Shown here in pieces: positions 14,001 to 23,474 of a stretch of 64,000 nt of DNA. A program made the position numbers and the translations under genes. This DNA comes from Temnopleurus reevesii (taxonomy: Eukaryota > Echinodermata > Echinoidea > Temnopleuroida > Temnopleuridae). Where the stretch lies: assembly GCA_036244855.1 (NCBI GenBank), contig BQKZ01000064.1:1-64000 (forward strand), read 5' to 3'. The notes below the pieces were generated by a model, which was not told where the DNA came from, made no database searches, and was given only the letters and a program-made list of their open reading frames with translations. Numbering within the stretch: position 1 is the stretch's first letter; every line of letters starts with the position of its first letter.

Positions 14001-16435
14001 TCTGATGGGAGAAATATCATCAATTTGATAAAGAAAATGTTATAAACACAACCCCAAAGAAATGTCCTGAGTGAGAGAGTAGAGTCTGATCATTGATACA
14101 ATAACAAGATGCCAAGAATTTGCCAATTTTATACTTTATTTTTGGAACCTTTCTCGTTTTATATATATATGCTTGCTCATGCACAACTTATTAGATAATA
14201 TTGATTATACATGTAAGTAAGCCAGATAGCTGAGAACATTCCTGCCACATTGCATTGCTGAATATCCACATTTTGAAAAGTTAGCTTGTCTGAAGAGAAG
14301 GGGAGTTACTTTTTAAAATTGTTCTGAGGTGTGTACTGGTTCGGAATGCTCTTATTTATTAGACAAATTTTCTTTTTATTCCCTTTCTCTCTTATACAAA
14401 GTTATAATATTTATACATTCTTAAATAGCGCCTAACACTAACACTATTGGCCCTTAGCCCCTTACTAGTAACCAGAAATTAGACCCTATTGGGGTCAAAC
14501 TGGAATAAAATTATTGGAAATGGTTTTTCAATTGATATCAGTTGGTAGAGGTGTCAACCTTCACAAAAAAGTAGGACAAATAAGGGCTGGAGAAAGTGCT
14601 ATTTTTTGTGGTCAAAGGTCATTGACCTTTTACCGGATGCGTCAAAATCGCATTTTTGCAATAAAACAGCGCACATTGAATATCAATTCAATTTTTTTTA
14701 AAGGTTGACACCCATACCTATTGATATCCGTCAAAAGATAATTCTATTCCAGATCGTTTCTAATTACGGGATAGTATACAATGCAACATGGCTTACAGCA
14801 GCAGTACAGCAGCAATTAACGAGCCGCATTTCGAGAAAAAATTCACCTCACATGGGTCAGTTGATTAATTGCTTGCTGAAGGAAATTAAAATCAGTAGTG
14901 GAATTGGAACGTAAGACCCTCAAGTTGAATAGTATTCAAACATGAAATTTAGATATTGTACCATGAATAAGTACAACAAACATTTATCTCATGAGGTAAA
15001 CAACAGGATCAGGAATGGAGATCAAGTCATACCATAAGAATGTAAAGATATCACAAGTACTGTACAACAATAACTTAATAGTTTAACATTTAAATCAATC
15101 ATGATTCACTGCTTTGCTTGATTTTTTTAGTGCTTGAAGCATCCAAAAATGATTTGGGAGAGCAGGCCTCTGCCAAAATAGTTTCAAGCACACGTCTGAC
15201 TGGGCAAGTGATTTGAAATAAAATACAAGCTTGGTGAATTTTATTGTAAAAAAAATGCTACAGCACAAGTCAAAGAAATGGAAAATATGTGTATTTGTTG
15301 CAATATCATGATAAGATACTTGCCCATTTTGGCAAGTGGCATTTAGAAAGCCAAAATGCCATTGTCACTTGCTCTGGGCAGGGAGGCAAGTGGTTTTGTA
15401 GAGCCCTGTAGGCATTATACATATGTACGTATTTGCACTTGCATGTCCAACTTATCATGAAACACTTATATTCTAAAATAGCAATAAGTACTGTACATAA
15501 GCCAATATATTAGCATACAGATATTTTCACGATTTCGGACTAGTTTGACTCATAGGCATGTTGTAATTTTCATGTTTGTACACATGAATATGCATCATAC
15601 AGAGTGGAAATGTTCGCGAAGCCAATACCACAAAGTTATTGATAATAAAACTACCATGAAAATTTCAGCTTATACAGTAGCTCATCTAATTTTAAGTATC
15701 TCATCAAATCTGACGGAATCGCCTTCAGAGAGAGAGAGAGAGAGAGAGAGAGTGTTTGTGTATGTACATAATATACCTGGTTCAATGTTGTACGGCACAA
15801 CGACTCGGCCATTGGTCCCCGGCCATAATTTCTTCCAGTCCTTCAAAGCCTTCCTCTTGTTGCGTCCACCCTCTCCGTCTTTCTGTTGTCTTAGGTACTC
15901 TTTCTGTTCCTCGTTGAGGATCATGTCATTTGCCATGAGGTCAGACGATCGATGTGGTTTATCAGGATCCTCAGATGGGTGCACAGGCAGCTCAAAAACC
16001 TTGCCATTGATCATATGCTTCTCTGTTTTACCCTATATCAGTTAAAAAGAGAATTAAAGAATCTGTAAAATTGAGCTGTATGCAAAATACAGTCGTCAAG
16101 TTGCATCGTTCTGTCGTTCTTTATCAGGATCCTCCGATGTATGCACAGATTTTTTTCCTCAAAATAGATTGTTAAAGCTCTTATGAATTGCATGATTGCC
16201 TGTTTGAAACAGATTTAATAATCAATGACGAAGAGGAAATGATAGGGGGAGGGGGAAGTGGGGGTACAGGAGAAACTGTTTTATCAAAAGATAAAATATC
16301 TCAATGGAAAAATCTGGCCATGCTTACCTCCAAAGGACGGCCGAAGATCCCGGCGCCGAGGCAGGTAACGACAATGCCAACTGCAAGAAATGCTCTCATC
16401 TTTGTTTTCAGCGGAAACCAGTATGATATGGACAT
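1896..16435 (-). CDS. Astacin-family metalloprotease with EGF and two CUB domains (SpAN/BP10-like), complete gene
   Basis: Secreted zinc endopeptidase gene. Coding exons, 5' to 3' on the minus strand: 16435-16328, 16032-15777, 14001-13878, 12014-11945, 10558-10358, 9908-9677, 8611-8511, then 5254-4981 (or its duplicate 7130-6857), 4019-3833, 2019-1896. All introns are GT-AG and all phases match; the sum is 1677 nt. Residues 1-36 hold a signal peptide, then a propeptide to about 105. The catalytic domain (~110-290) has the zinc motif HEIGHAMGFQHEQSRPDRD from residue 192 and the Met-turn SLMHYDAY near 246-253, plus four astacin cysteines. An EGF-like module (~290-331), CUB1 (~332-445) and CUB2 (~455-558) follow. 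This is the domain order of sea-urchin SpAN and BP10, BMP1/tolloid relatives active in blastulae. CUB2 lacks its first disulfide pair. Orthology to SpAN or BP10 is inferred from architecture only. Confidence 0.93.
2845..3085. mobile_element. Tc1/mariner (Sleeping Beauty-type) IR/DR end remnant
   Basis: TACAGTTGGGGTCAAAAGTT (2845) and, about 200 bp on, GGGGGTAAAAAGTTTACATACACC (in two parts, 3051-3074) resemble the outer and inner direct repeats inside the long terminal repeats of Tc1-like elements. It begins at TA. No transposase and no opposite end were found nearby, so it is a solo end or truncated copy in the last astacin intron. Confidence 0.55.
3610..3810 (+). repeat. Interspersed repeat family A, copy 1
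   Basis: Unit beginning near GATGTCACAGATT, with 'gtaacttttgaacgg'-like, 'tcatctgatttttctt' and 'ggttcccctttaa' blocks. Comparable copies lie at 10110-10290, 19955-20130, 21098-21195 and 33300-33510 (and its assembly duplicate 40877-41090), all in the same orientation. Non-coding; class not recognised. Confidence 0.6.
3833..4019 (-). CDS. Astacin gene exon 9: CUB2 first part
   Basis: Encodes EWIESPNYPEKYPDGYEDSV and the strands RLRLTLLEVNIEQSPDCSFDY. The SPNYP motif and the DCSFDYL cysteine identify a CUB domain. The first CUB disulfide pair is missing: no cysteine precedes SPNYP or follows the YPDGYED turn. Phase 2 donor GTAAGC. Confidence 0.9.
4690..4915. mobile_element. tRNA-derived SINE-like segment
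   Basis: On the minus strand, 4735-4810 shows a tRNA-like pol III promoter: an A-box-like TGGTGGTAAAGTAGCAAG and a B box GGTTCGATTTC. On the plus strand, 4840-4915 carries a tail (GCAAAGGGCTTTGAACACTC ... GCTATATAAATTGCATC) also found at 16955-17015 and 24058-24112. Probably two nested or head-to-head SINEs. Duplicated at 6566-6791. Confidence 0.55.
4981..5254 (-). CDS. Astacin gene exon 8: CUB1 core, intact copy
   Basis: Encodes the CUB1 core GGPDSTITITFEAFELEGPN, then GCTWDFVQI, RYCGNDIP and IEFNSDQYVTARGFKASY, with the third and fourth CUB cysteines. Phase 0 in (GGT), phase 1 out (CCA G|GTATTA), joining exon 9 as GAA. This copy is open throughout and is used for the gene model. Confidence 0.9.
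5415..5830. mobile_element. GC-rich palindromic element (putative MITE)
   Basis: Locally GC-rich segment with paired motifs: CGGTTAGACAGC against GCTGTCTAACCG, and CTCGCTGTGTAACCGGGC against a CACACAGCGAGACCGGGC stretch. It stands out from the AT-rich surroundings and has no plausible coding frame. A second copy at 7291-7706 is part of the assembly duplication. Confidence 0.55.
6360..8234. repeat. Right copy of a 1.88-kb contig-end duplication
   Basis: Second copy of 4484-6358, including astacin exon 8, the SINE-like segment and the GC-rich element. Probably an assembly or haplotype redundancy rather than a genomic duplication. Confidence 0.85.
6857..7130 (-). pseudogene. Duplicate of astacin exon 8 (CUB1) carrying a stop codon
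   Basis: Near-identical to 4981-5254, shifted by 1876 bp. One base difference turns the AAA lysine codon after KIEA into TAA (minus-strand codon at 6957-6959), so the exon is interrupted. It lies close to a contig start (N at 6359), so a sequencing error or assembly duplication is the simplest explanation. A real tandem exon or null allele cannot be excluded. Confidence 0.75.
8511..8611 (-). CDS. Astacin gene exon 7: start of CUB1
   Basis: Encodes CDITKTESSGVISSPNYG and then YYPTNSQCMYLID, the first half of a CUB domain with its first cysteine pair and the SPNYP-type turn. The split codon with exon 6 gives GAA. Donor GTAAGT, phase 0. Confidence 0.9.
9221..9377. mobile_element. MITE with TACAGTCAAACCTGTC inverted repeats
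   Basis: Perfect 16-bp inverted repeats TACAGTCAAACCTGTC (9221-9236) and GACAGGTTTGACTGTA (9362-9377) enclose subrepeats of the TAGTGGCCAC/GGTGGCC type. Inserted in the intron between astacin exons 6 and 7. 157 bp, non-coding. Confidence 0.8.
9677..9908 (-). CDS. Astacin gene exon 6: end of protease domain and EGF-like module
   Basis: Starts GFSTNGQPTIVPRDP, the astacin segment after the Met-turn. It continues to the fourth astacin cysteine (LIYNC) and then a six-cysteine EGF-like module (CVSPPECQNGGF, CTCQCPQTWSGEICE). Phase 0 in, phase 1 out. Confidence 0.92.
10358..10558 (-). CDS. Astacin gene exon 5: zinc-binding active site
   Basis: Encodes MEIVAHEIGHAMGFQHEQSR, with three zinc-ligand histidines and the catalytic glutamate, then PDRD, and further on the Met-turn SLMHYDAY with the tyrosine zinc ligand. 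All catalytic residues are intact, so the enzyme should be active. Phase 0 at both ends. Confidence 0.95.
11616..11928. mobile_element. MITE with long GGCCCGTATTCTGATGTC inverted repeats
   Basis: Starts GGGCCCGTATTCTGATGTCA and ends with the complement TGACATCAGAATACGGGCC. The inverted repeat continues through AGGTTTAACTTAAACTAGAG for about 45 bp. The 12-mer ATAAAGTATAAC occurs at 11598-11609 and again directly after the element (11929-11940). The right edge is only 16 bp from the exon 4 donor. Confidence 0.8.
11945..12014 (-). CDS. Astacin gene exon 4
   Basis: A 70-nt exon encoding GCWSYVGEQGGEQMISIGAG and CEY. It carries two of the four structural cysteines, and the CWSYVG box is diagnostic of astacins. 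Acceptor AG at 12015-12016; donor GTAAGT. It is too short to stand out as an ORF by itself. Confidence 0.93.
12020..13130. other. Astacin intron 3, left part
   Basis: AT-rich intron. 12200-12600 has weak similarity to the family A blocks (GTGACATCATGGG, 'ctcaaac...gttcag...ctgatttt'). Around 12945-13025 there is an inverted pair, TTAACCCATTAACTAATG against a GTTAATGGATTAAC stretch, suggesting a small decayed MITE. No coding exon seen. Confidence 0.35.
13160..13825 (+). repeat. Tandem-unit repeat with AGGTCAAAGGTCA (DR1) motifs
   Basis: Starts with the hairpin CTCCGCCACCATAATGTGGT / ACCGGAGGC. Four imperfect units of 120-160 bp follow, each with 'ttaccacaataagttcagaac', 'ccaaacttggctcaagtatg' and 'gggttcaatgggtcaaaggtca'. 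The same family in opposite orientation occupies 28640-29510 and its duplicate 36200-37085, there ending GGACGGACGG ... ATGCCTCCGG. The short open frames across it are not genes. Confidence 0.75.
13878..14001 (-). CDS. Astacin gene exon 3
   Basis: Encodes the stretch around INVIEAAMSHWEEKTCITF with the first conserved astacin cysteine, ending in the run that leads to GCWSYVG. The junction codons are GAT (exon 2/3) and AGC (exon 3/4), so phases 1 and 2 agree with the neighbours. Confidence 0.92.
14100..15700. other. Astacin intron 2
   Basis: AT-rich intron with an (AT)n tract near 14159-14170 and an (AG)n microsatellite at 15728-15752. Contains short palindromic segments such as the 'ggcaagtg'/'cacttgcc' stretch around 15325-15390. 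Small open frames at 14514-14914 show no recognisable domain. Confidence 0.4.
15728..15752 (+). repeat. (AG)n microsatellite
   Basis: About 12 uninterrupted AG dinucleotides, some 25 bp from the donor of astacin exon 2. A long open frame on the plus strand here is an artefact of exon 2 plus this repeat. Confidence 0.9.
15777..16032 (-). CDS. Astacin gene exon 2: propeptide and N-terminus of the protease
   Basis: Begins GKTEKHMINGKVFELPVHPS and runs through a charged propeptide to VVVPYNIEP, the typical first strand of an astacin domain (R-x-V-x-V-P-Y-x-I). A basic stretch (RNKRKALKDWKK) precedes the mature domain and is a candidate processing site. The usual FxGDI aspartate-switch motif is not obvious; LMANDMIL may be its degenerate equivalent. 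Phase 0 in, phase 1 out. A 24-bp (AG)n tract lies in the intron just past the donor. Confidence 0.9.
16328..16435 (-). CDS. Astacin gene exon 1: signal peptide
   Basis: Two in-frame ATGs, residues 1 and 13. The second is followed by a hydrophobic core (AFLAVGIVVTCLGAGIFG) typical of a secreted protein. The exon ends in a phase-0 GTAAGC donor. If the TATA box at 16455-16461 is used, translation starts at residue 13 and the precursor is 546 residues. Confidence 0.85.
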
Positions 16436-16454
16436 ACTGAGCAATGTATCATCT

Positions 16455-16461
16455 TTTTATA
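16455..16461 (-). promoter_or_regulatory. TATA box of the astacin gene
   Basis: TATAAAA reads on the minus strand. A start site about 30 nt downstream would fall near 16430, between the two in-frame ATGs at 16435-16433 and 16399-16397. That favours the second ATG, whose product begins MRAFLAVGIVVTCLG, a clean signal peptide. The first ATG would add 12 residues containing a basic patch. Confidence 0.5.
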
Positions 16462-16744
16462 ACAAAATTCATAACTAATTTATTTTCAATTTGTTTACTT
16501 TCAGATCTATGAATTTGATTGATACCTCCATCAAATTTGATTTCACCAATATTTATCTGTCAACACCGACGCATCTAATTGCACTTTTTTAATTGCATGG
16601 GGAAATGTCAATAAAAGAAGTACGTGTGGAGGTGACCTTAGTTATTTCAGAAAAATAGAAAAACAAATAATTGAAAAGTAAGGACTCATATATTTTGCAC
16701 GCAAAGTTATTATACAAACCCAATGTTTGAAAAAGAAATGAATC

Positions 16745-17035
16745 ATTAGTCTTGGTGTAGTGGATCTGACTCTCGCCTTTCATCCAGAGGCCCGCGGTTC
16801 GAGTCCCACCCATGGCATTAATTTCCCTTAAAGAAATTCATCCACATTGTGCTGCACTCAACCCAGGTGAGGTGAATGGGTACCTGGTAGGAACATTTAT
16901 TCCTTGAAATGCCATGTGCGCTGGTGTATGCTGGGTTAATGTCAGGGTAATAATGATGCAAAGCATCTTGAGCACTCAGCAGATTGTATACGTGCGCTAT
17001 ATAAATTGCATCAGTCTATTATATAGCCATTTTGT
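16745..17035 (+). mobile_element. tRNA-derived SINE upstream of the astacin promoter
   Basis: Head: GTAGTGGATCTGACTCTCGC ... GGTTCGAGTCCC, with box A and box B spacing like a tRNA. Body: 'actcaacccaggtgaggtgaatgggtacctgg', followed by the tail GCAAAGCATCTTGAGCACTC ... GCGCTATATAAATTGCATC. The tail recurs near 4840, 24058, 18950 and 49890, showing a dispersed SINE family. Confidence 0.75.
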
Positions 17036-17439
17036 TCAATCTACCTTTCCAGGTACATTAATAAAAAGAAATAACAAAAACGTTATTTATATTAATAGGA
17101 ACGAGATAATTTGCTTCTAACTCCTGAACTAGTAATCCATATCATGTCGCATAAAGTTATTTTGGGTTAATTTTATGTACTTAAGTGATATACAATATTT
17201 TTCCCCTCAGATACCCTTTTAGATGATTTGTATGGTTAATGAATGCCTTTTAACTGTACTCCTTGTATGATTTTCCTCAACAAGTATATTGTGAAACCGA
17301 ACTGAGTTACTTTAGATTTAAATATAAATATAGGTGTGATTTGCTGACAGTTCAATCCCTATGTTTAACAATAACTGAAAGATGCCCTAGCTATCAGAGT
17401 GCACAAAGAAATTTAAAGATATAATATGTTTCACAATCA

Positions 17440-18310
17440 ATTGGGGAAGTTACTTATTACTAACAGTTATCTTTGTAAGATATGAAGTCATTATCTAAAG
17501 AAATGTGACTTCCCATCTGTACGCAGCATTTTGGGGATAAAGTGCACATTTTCGTAAATTATAATACACAGCGTAATATTGCTTTATATGGTTCAGGAGA
17601 CACTATATGGTTAGGAAAATATTACATGATAGTAATAAACGCTTTTCATACAGGCGCTTGTCACTTCTTTGTGGAAAGTCCCTACAAGATTTACAAATGT
17701 ATCATTATTACCCCAGCTTTAGGAATAGTAGTAAAAAGTATCCCATGGTACCTATTCACTCCACCTGGGTTGCGTGAAGCAAATTGTGCATACATTTTCC
17801 TTTTTTGCTCTTTTCCTCTCTGTTCCCCCCCCCCCAACCCCGCTCTCTCTCTCTCTCTCTTTCTCTTTTACTTTCTCTTTAAAAACTAAACAAATACAAT
17901 TCCATGAGCTGAATTCATTTTTTCCACAATTATTTATCATTAAAGTCAGGGTATTACAGGATATTTGTTTAAAAATCAGCTCATGGAACGTCAATTCATA
18001 TTTTTTAAAAACTTTTATTGAAACAGATATACGCAAAATAAACGCAGAAATATATGATATTTCAATTTGGCTATTGAAATCAATCTCTGGAACTAAAATA
18101 CAAATGAAATGATAAATTATATATATTTATTACACAATAGATATATCTATATTCCTTTTCAATTAATGGCATATGCTGGAATGTGGTTTTAGAGACTGGG
18201 TTGCTGTACTTTCCGTGTATATGTAGACATTAAAAAATCAATGGTGATTAGACTAATGCACGCAATCACTTTTGTATACTTACTCATACTTTTAATTTTA
18301 ACAAGAGACT
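17440..18310. repeat. Diverged segmental duplication, copy 1
   Basis: Shares with 18660-19880 an ordered series of blocks: 'gcagcattttggggataaagtgcacatt', 'cttgtcacttctttgtggaaagtccctacaa', 'cacctgggttgcgtg', a CT-rich tract, 'ccacaattatttatca' and 'gttttagagactgggttgctgtac'. Imperfect identity and several indels indicate an old tandem duplication. No coding content seen; the CT tract is 17838-17880. Confidence 0.6.
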
Positions 18311-18659
18311 GAAAATGAAGGAAAAATAGATTTAGATAGATATCTGCCCATTCACATACTCATAATGGCTTTACCACATCAAAGGAATATTATTCCCAGT
18401 AATTTTGGAACAAAATATTGAACATGTGTTGCACATTTTGCTAAATAATAGTGAAGATCAATCATTTTTTTTTTTTTGACAGAGCCATGACTGTTAAAGC
18501 TGGAATGGAGTTGTTTACCTTGTCCAGTTTCCAAACTTTGAAAATTCAGATTTAGTGGATTTGAACTTCCTTTAAGAATTGAAAACATTAGGAATGAAAA
18601 AGAGTTGCTTGAAACCAAAAATGTCTCTTGAGAATCGTGCATAAAACAACTTTCAAGGA

Positions 18660-19880
18660 CTCTTTTTCTAATGGTTTTCTTTGAACGATGTGAAGTAATT
18701 ATCTAAACACATTTGTCTTTCTGCCGATATCACTCATGAGAAGGGACAACTGATTCACAATTTAGCTTGATAGACACAAAAGGATTTTCCTTCCCTCTTA
18801 TGTCAAACAGGCATCGCACAATGAACAGGGCGGCTACATTCTTGTGTGTTCGTGAAGCTATTGTGAAGGCTCAATGGAAGTTGTTTACTTTATCCAAATC
18901 TGTAGTCTCACAGTGTATGCAGCATATTGGGGATAAATTGCACATTCTCTATAGTTGCGCCTTGAGCATTTTTTTGAAAAAGTGGATTTAGTGCCATATA
19001 AATTATATTATTATTATTATTATTATAGTAAATTACCAGCATTTTTACCAACATGTTTCGAAAGAGGTGTCATAATTAATACTGCTCAAGAATGATAGGA
19101 GATAATGTGTTAAGAAAAGGTACAACATTTATAATGGACGTCTTTATATAGAGCTTATCACTTCTTTGTGAGAAGTCCCTATGAGCTTTACAAATGCAGT
19201 ACTTATTACACCAGCTTCACTGTGGCTAAGAGGTACATATGCATTTCAAGGAATCTGTCGGGTACCCACTGACTTCACCTGGGTTGAGTGCAACACATTT
19301 TTAATAAATTTGACTCTCAGGCTATTTCTCTCTCTGTCTTTCCCTCCTCTCTCTCCCTCCCTCTTTGTCTCTCTCCCATATTCCTTTTCTTTCTCTCTCT
19401 TTCTATTTTACTATCTCTTTAAATGAAACTAGACAGATGCATTCATATTTTTGCCACAATTATTTATTAATTAAAATCAGATACTTTCATGACATTTGTT
19501 TCTAAATAAAAACAACTCCTGCAATTTCTATCCATCTATAGTAGATACTATTTAAACAGGTGTACACATAAAGAAAGCAGAAATAATTAATTAATTAATT
19601 TGGCTATTGATATATTTTTTGTTTAAAAAGTGAATTTGTGCCAAGGAAATATCTGGAACTATAATACAAATAATAAGATATATAGCATATATTTATTACA
19701 CAATAGAGAAATCAATATTTTTTAATTTAAAAATATATATTATTTTGTACATGTCATGATTTAATTAATGGCATTTGCTGACATGTGTTTTAAGAGAGGG
19801 CTGTGCTTCTCTTTACATATAGATTTTTTAAAATGATTAGATTAATGCATGTTTGGCCGATTTGTGAGTTATCTCTTTTG
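18660..19880. repeat. Diverged segmental duplication, copy 2
   Basis: Partner of 17440-18310, with an added SINE-tail-like block (CGCCTTGAGCATTTTTTTG ... GCCATATAAATTATATT) and a (TTA)n run near 19005-19027. The CT-rich tract is at 19325-19415. No gene recognised. Confidence 0.55.
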
Positions 19881-20169
19881 TATACTTTTAATTCACTTTC
19901 TATTATTGAATAACAAATAATTGAACAAGAAAGGCAAGGTGATTAGATACCAATTTCTTGGCAGATGACACAGCTCCCCACTGGCAGCAGGGATCATCAT
20001 ATCTTTGAAAATATGTAACTTTTGAACAGGTTGTCTGATTTTGCTCAAATGTTCAGTTTGTTTGACTGATATTTCTTCATCCAATGAAAACATAATAATT
20101 CCAAGCTCTTGATTCCCCTTTAACAATGCTTTTTCAAACTTTTCTATTTATAGTGGTATACACATTTGT

Positions 20170-20325
20170 AACACGTAAGAACAATGATTGAGCCAAGACT
20201 CGCATTGGTGTGTTATAAGATCCTTTTAATTTGCTTTCATCTTCCAGCAACACGCAAGAACAATGATTGAGCCAAGACTCGCATTGGTGTGTTATAAGAT
20301 CCTTTTAATTGCTGGCCTGATCAAA
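20170..20325. repeat. Two-copy ~85-bp tandem repeat
   Basis: The block 'agaacaatgattgagccaagactcgcattggtgtgttataagatccttttaatt' occurs twice in a row, nearly identical, just before the sequence gap. Confidence 0.8.
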
Positions 20326-20427
20326 TTAGACCTGAACCAGACCTAATCCATATCCAAACTGAAAACCCTGAAAATATACAAGAGAATACAAAGATAATGA
20401 ATACATTGAAACATAATTGAATACAAT

Positions 20428-21097
20428 NNNNNNNNNNNNNNNNNNNNNNNNNNNNNNNNNNNNNNNNNNNNNNNNNNNNNNNNNNNNNNNNNNNNNNNNN
20501 NNNNNNNNNNNNNNNNNNNNNNNNNNNNNNNNNNNNNNNNNNNNNNNNNNNNNNNNNNNNNNNNNNNNNNNNNNNNNNNNNNNNNNNNNNNNNNNNNNNN
20601 NNNNNNNNNNNNNNNNNNNNNNNNNNNNNNNNNNNNNNNNNNNNNNNNNNNNNNNNNNNNNNNNNNNNNNNNNNNNNNNNNNNNNNNNNNNNNNNNNNNN
20701 NNNNNNNNNNNNNNNNNNNNNNNNNNNNNNNNNNNNNNNNNNNNNNNNNNNNNNNNNNNNNNNNNNNNNNNNNNNNNNNNNNNNNNNNNNNNNNNNNNNN
20801 NNNNNNNNNNNNNNNNNNNNNNNNNNNNNNNNNNNNNNNNNNNNNNNNNNNNNNNNNNNNNNNNNNNNNNNNNNNNNNNNNNNNNNNNNNNNNNNNNNNN
20901 NNNNNNNNNNNNNNNNNNNNNNNNNNNNNNNNNNNNNNNNNNNNNNNNNNNNNNNNNNNNNNNNNNNNNNNNNNNNNNNNNNNNNNNNNNNNNNNNNNNN
21001 NNNNNNNNNNNNNNNNNNNNNNNNNNNNNNNNNNNNNNNNNNNNNNNNNNNNNNNNNNNNNNNNNNNNNNNNNNNNNNNNNNNNNNNNNNNNNNNNN
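20428..21097. other. Assembly gap (670 N)
   Basis: Unknown sequence. The 45-bp block 'aacaatgctttttcaaacttttctatttatagtggtatacacatt' lies on both sides (about 20122-20166 and 21184-21228). The gap therefore sits inside a local direct duplication, which may be why assembly failed. Confidence 0.95.
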
Positions 21098-21229
21098 TTT
21101 CGCTCAAACTTTTTTTCATCTGTTTGTCTGATTTTTGCGCTTTGAATCAGAGCAAGAAATTCTTGGTCCGGAGTCCTCCTTTAACAATGCTTTTTCAAAC
21201 TTTTCTATTTATAGTGGTATACACATTGA

Positions 21230-23474
21230 ATACATTACAGCTTGATTGAGTGTGAAAAGACCAGTTCACTGATTTATTTAAATATATGCATGTTTCTTGC
21301 TAACAAATATAATTACATGGTATTTCTTACCAGTAATATCTGGTTTGGGTAATAACTGGAAAATAAATGGTCACAGAGTTGTTCAAAAAACTTGAAAATG
21401 ATATTCAAAACCTTAAATGAAATATGTGCCAGATTATTTTGCAGAAAATGTATATGATATGATAGAGTAATGGGTACATAAAGGTTTTGAATTTGGCTGT
21501 GTTGTTACTTTTGATATTACATAAGTCCCACATGTTGCTTCATGTGCTGGCTAGAAGAGGATAAACACTCATGACTACAATCATTAAGCTTTTAACTACT
21601 TTTGCATTACTAAATGTAGATCAAATTTTCCTCGTCAAGGCAGTTGTATTGTGCACTTTTGTTACTATCATAGGATCACTTCTACCCATGGATTTATTTT
21701 CCAAATTGAAAGTTCTTTGTGAGTACTCAACATTAGTTTTAAACATGTTCGTAACAGTTGAACTACATTCCTTGTAATCCGATTGGCATGCATTGATTAC
21801 TGCTATTGATTACTAAGATTTCTACAATTAATGCTGAGCATGATTATTCCAGAGATATGTCTCAACAATGCATTTCCAGGAAAAGAATTTCTCAGGTGGA
21901 AAAACATTAACCCATAAACTGCTGCGGGCCACTTTTGTGGCCCGAGAACTTGAAACAGCCATACCAGCAATCTGTGTGCATGACAAAAGAATACAGAACT
22001 ATTGTGCATGAACCACTTTCTCAAACATACAATTAATATTAGTTGCCAATGGTCATTCATTACTCTGGGCTGAAAAGAATTCTTCCAAACTTCAGTAGCA
22101 TTACACAATGGACTCCCGATATGTGTCGAATTCTTTCCTAGCTCATTATTGATATACACAGAGCTTTAGTACAGGGCTTTGATTTTCACTTTGATTAGAC
22201 TCCTAATTACATATTCAAAGCATTGTTTTAAGAAAGATCATTTACTAAAAAACTGTGATACCTTTTGCCATGATATTGTACATTATTTGAGAGTAAGTTG
22301 TGTAAATTCCAGCATCATACCACTGACATGTATAACATAAATAAAGTATCCAATGTTTTGTTTGGAATTTATTGCATCAAGAAAAACGCTGACACAGTAT
22401 AGTAAACCCTTAATTGTAATGCTGATGGGAACATGCATTGTTTTTGCTGACCCAGTCATACCAGCTGTAATTACACAGAATGTTGGTGAAGCGAACATAT
22501 TCAACCCCCCCCCCCCCCCACAAACTAAAAATTGAAATAGTAATTTCATGATCTTTCACTTTGGCACGATAAGCAATAGATAAAATGACAGCTGAAGGTA
22601 AAACTATGAAGCACATAGCATGTGGAAGCATGTGGAAATCAGATGAAATAAGACCCTAACAAGTTTTTATTTCTAACATTTTTAGCTATACCTAATAAAG
22701 TTCTTTTGTAAATGATATTTTAATTTCAAAGCTATTCCCCGATTGCATTTAGAACGACGCACTTCTACAGCATAGGTTGCAAAATACCCCAAAATTTACT
22801 GCACATCATAACTTTCAACAGTTGTTTGATACATCTCTATCGCCTCATTTGCATCAGGCAGCACCGAACCTTGAACATCAAAGGATACACGCAGCTCCTT
22901 CATTCTTTTGCTCATGCTTTTAATTACACCAGTTGATGGCCATTTTTGTATGTAGTTACTATTCCAGACAGTGTGGTATGTCTTATCTCCAACATACAGT
23001 CAACTCTGCCTAAGCCAAACTTCTCAAGCCTGATAATCACCTATTCTTAATTAAAATATTTTTCAGAACAAATCATACAAGCATTGTGTTAGGTTACACG
23101 GCCTCTTGTTAGTTGAATTTATCCTTCAAATTTGTATGGTACCAAGTGATTTGACATAGACAGAGTTACCTGTATCTATTAATTATCCAAATACCTTTCA
23201 AATTGTATTGCTTATTTGATTTGTTTTCTTCTGAAAGTAATTAGAAGAAGTGTGATTTTGCCGCAATCGTTTTTTAAAACCCATCTTTTTCCATATTTCA
23301 TGATCGGCATATGAATTAAGTTTTTTTTGATGCAAAAGAAAAAATATGTGTTGAACAGTCTGAATAACTATGGTACTTACATCCATATATTTTTTTCCCC
23401 TTGTCCAAATGCATTACCATTTTAGGTTCTCATCCTTGGTTATCTTGGTACCCAATATTTTTTCTCTCCTGCAG
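21230..23474. other. Sequence upstream of the SRBD1 terminal exon
   Basis: No upstream SRBD1 exon recognised. It contains a poly-C run at 22505-22519 and one unassigned minus-strand open segment (22796-22999). If SRBD1 is a normal multi-exon gene, its preceding exon is in the gap, further left, or was missed. Confidence 0.4.
22796..22999 (-). other. Unassigned open segment, possible exon or transposon relic
   Basis: A minus-strand open frame of about 66 codons ending in TAA at 22796-22798. It reads ...DKTYHTVWNSNYIQKWP, then MSKRMKELRVSFDVQGSVLP and EAIEMYQTTVESYDVQ. Its composition looks more protein-like than nearby AT-rich frames. I do not recognise a family. It could be a terminal exon or part of a decayed transposon protein. 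Confidence 0.25.
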
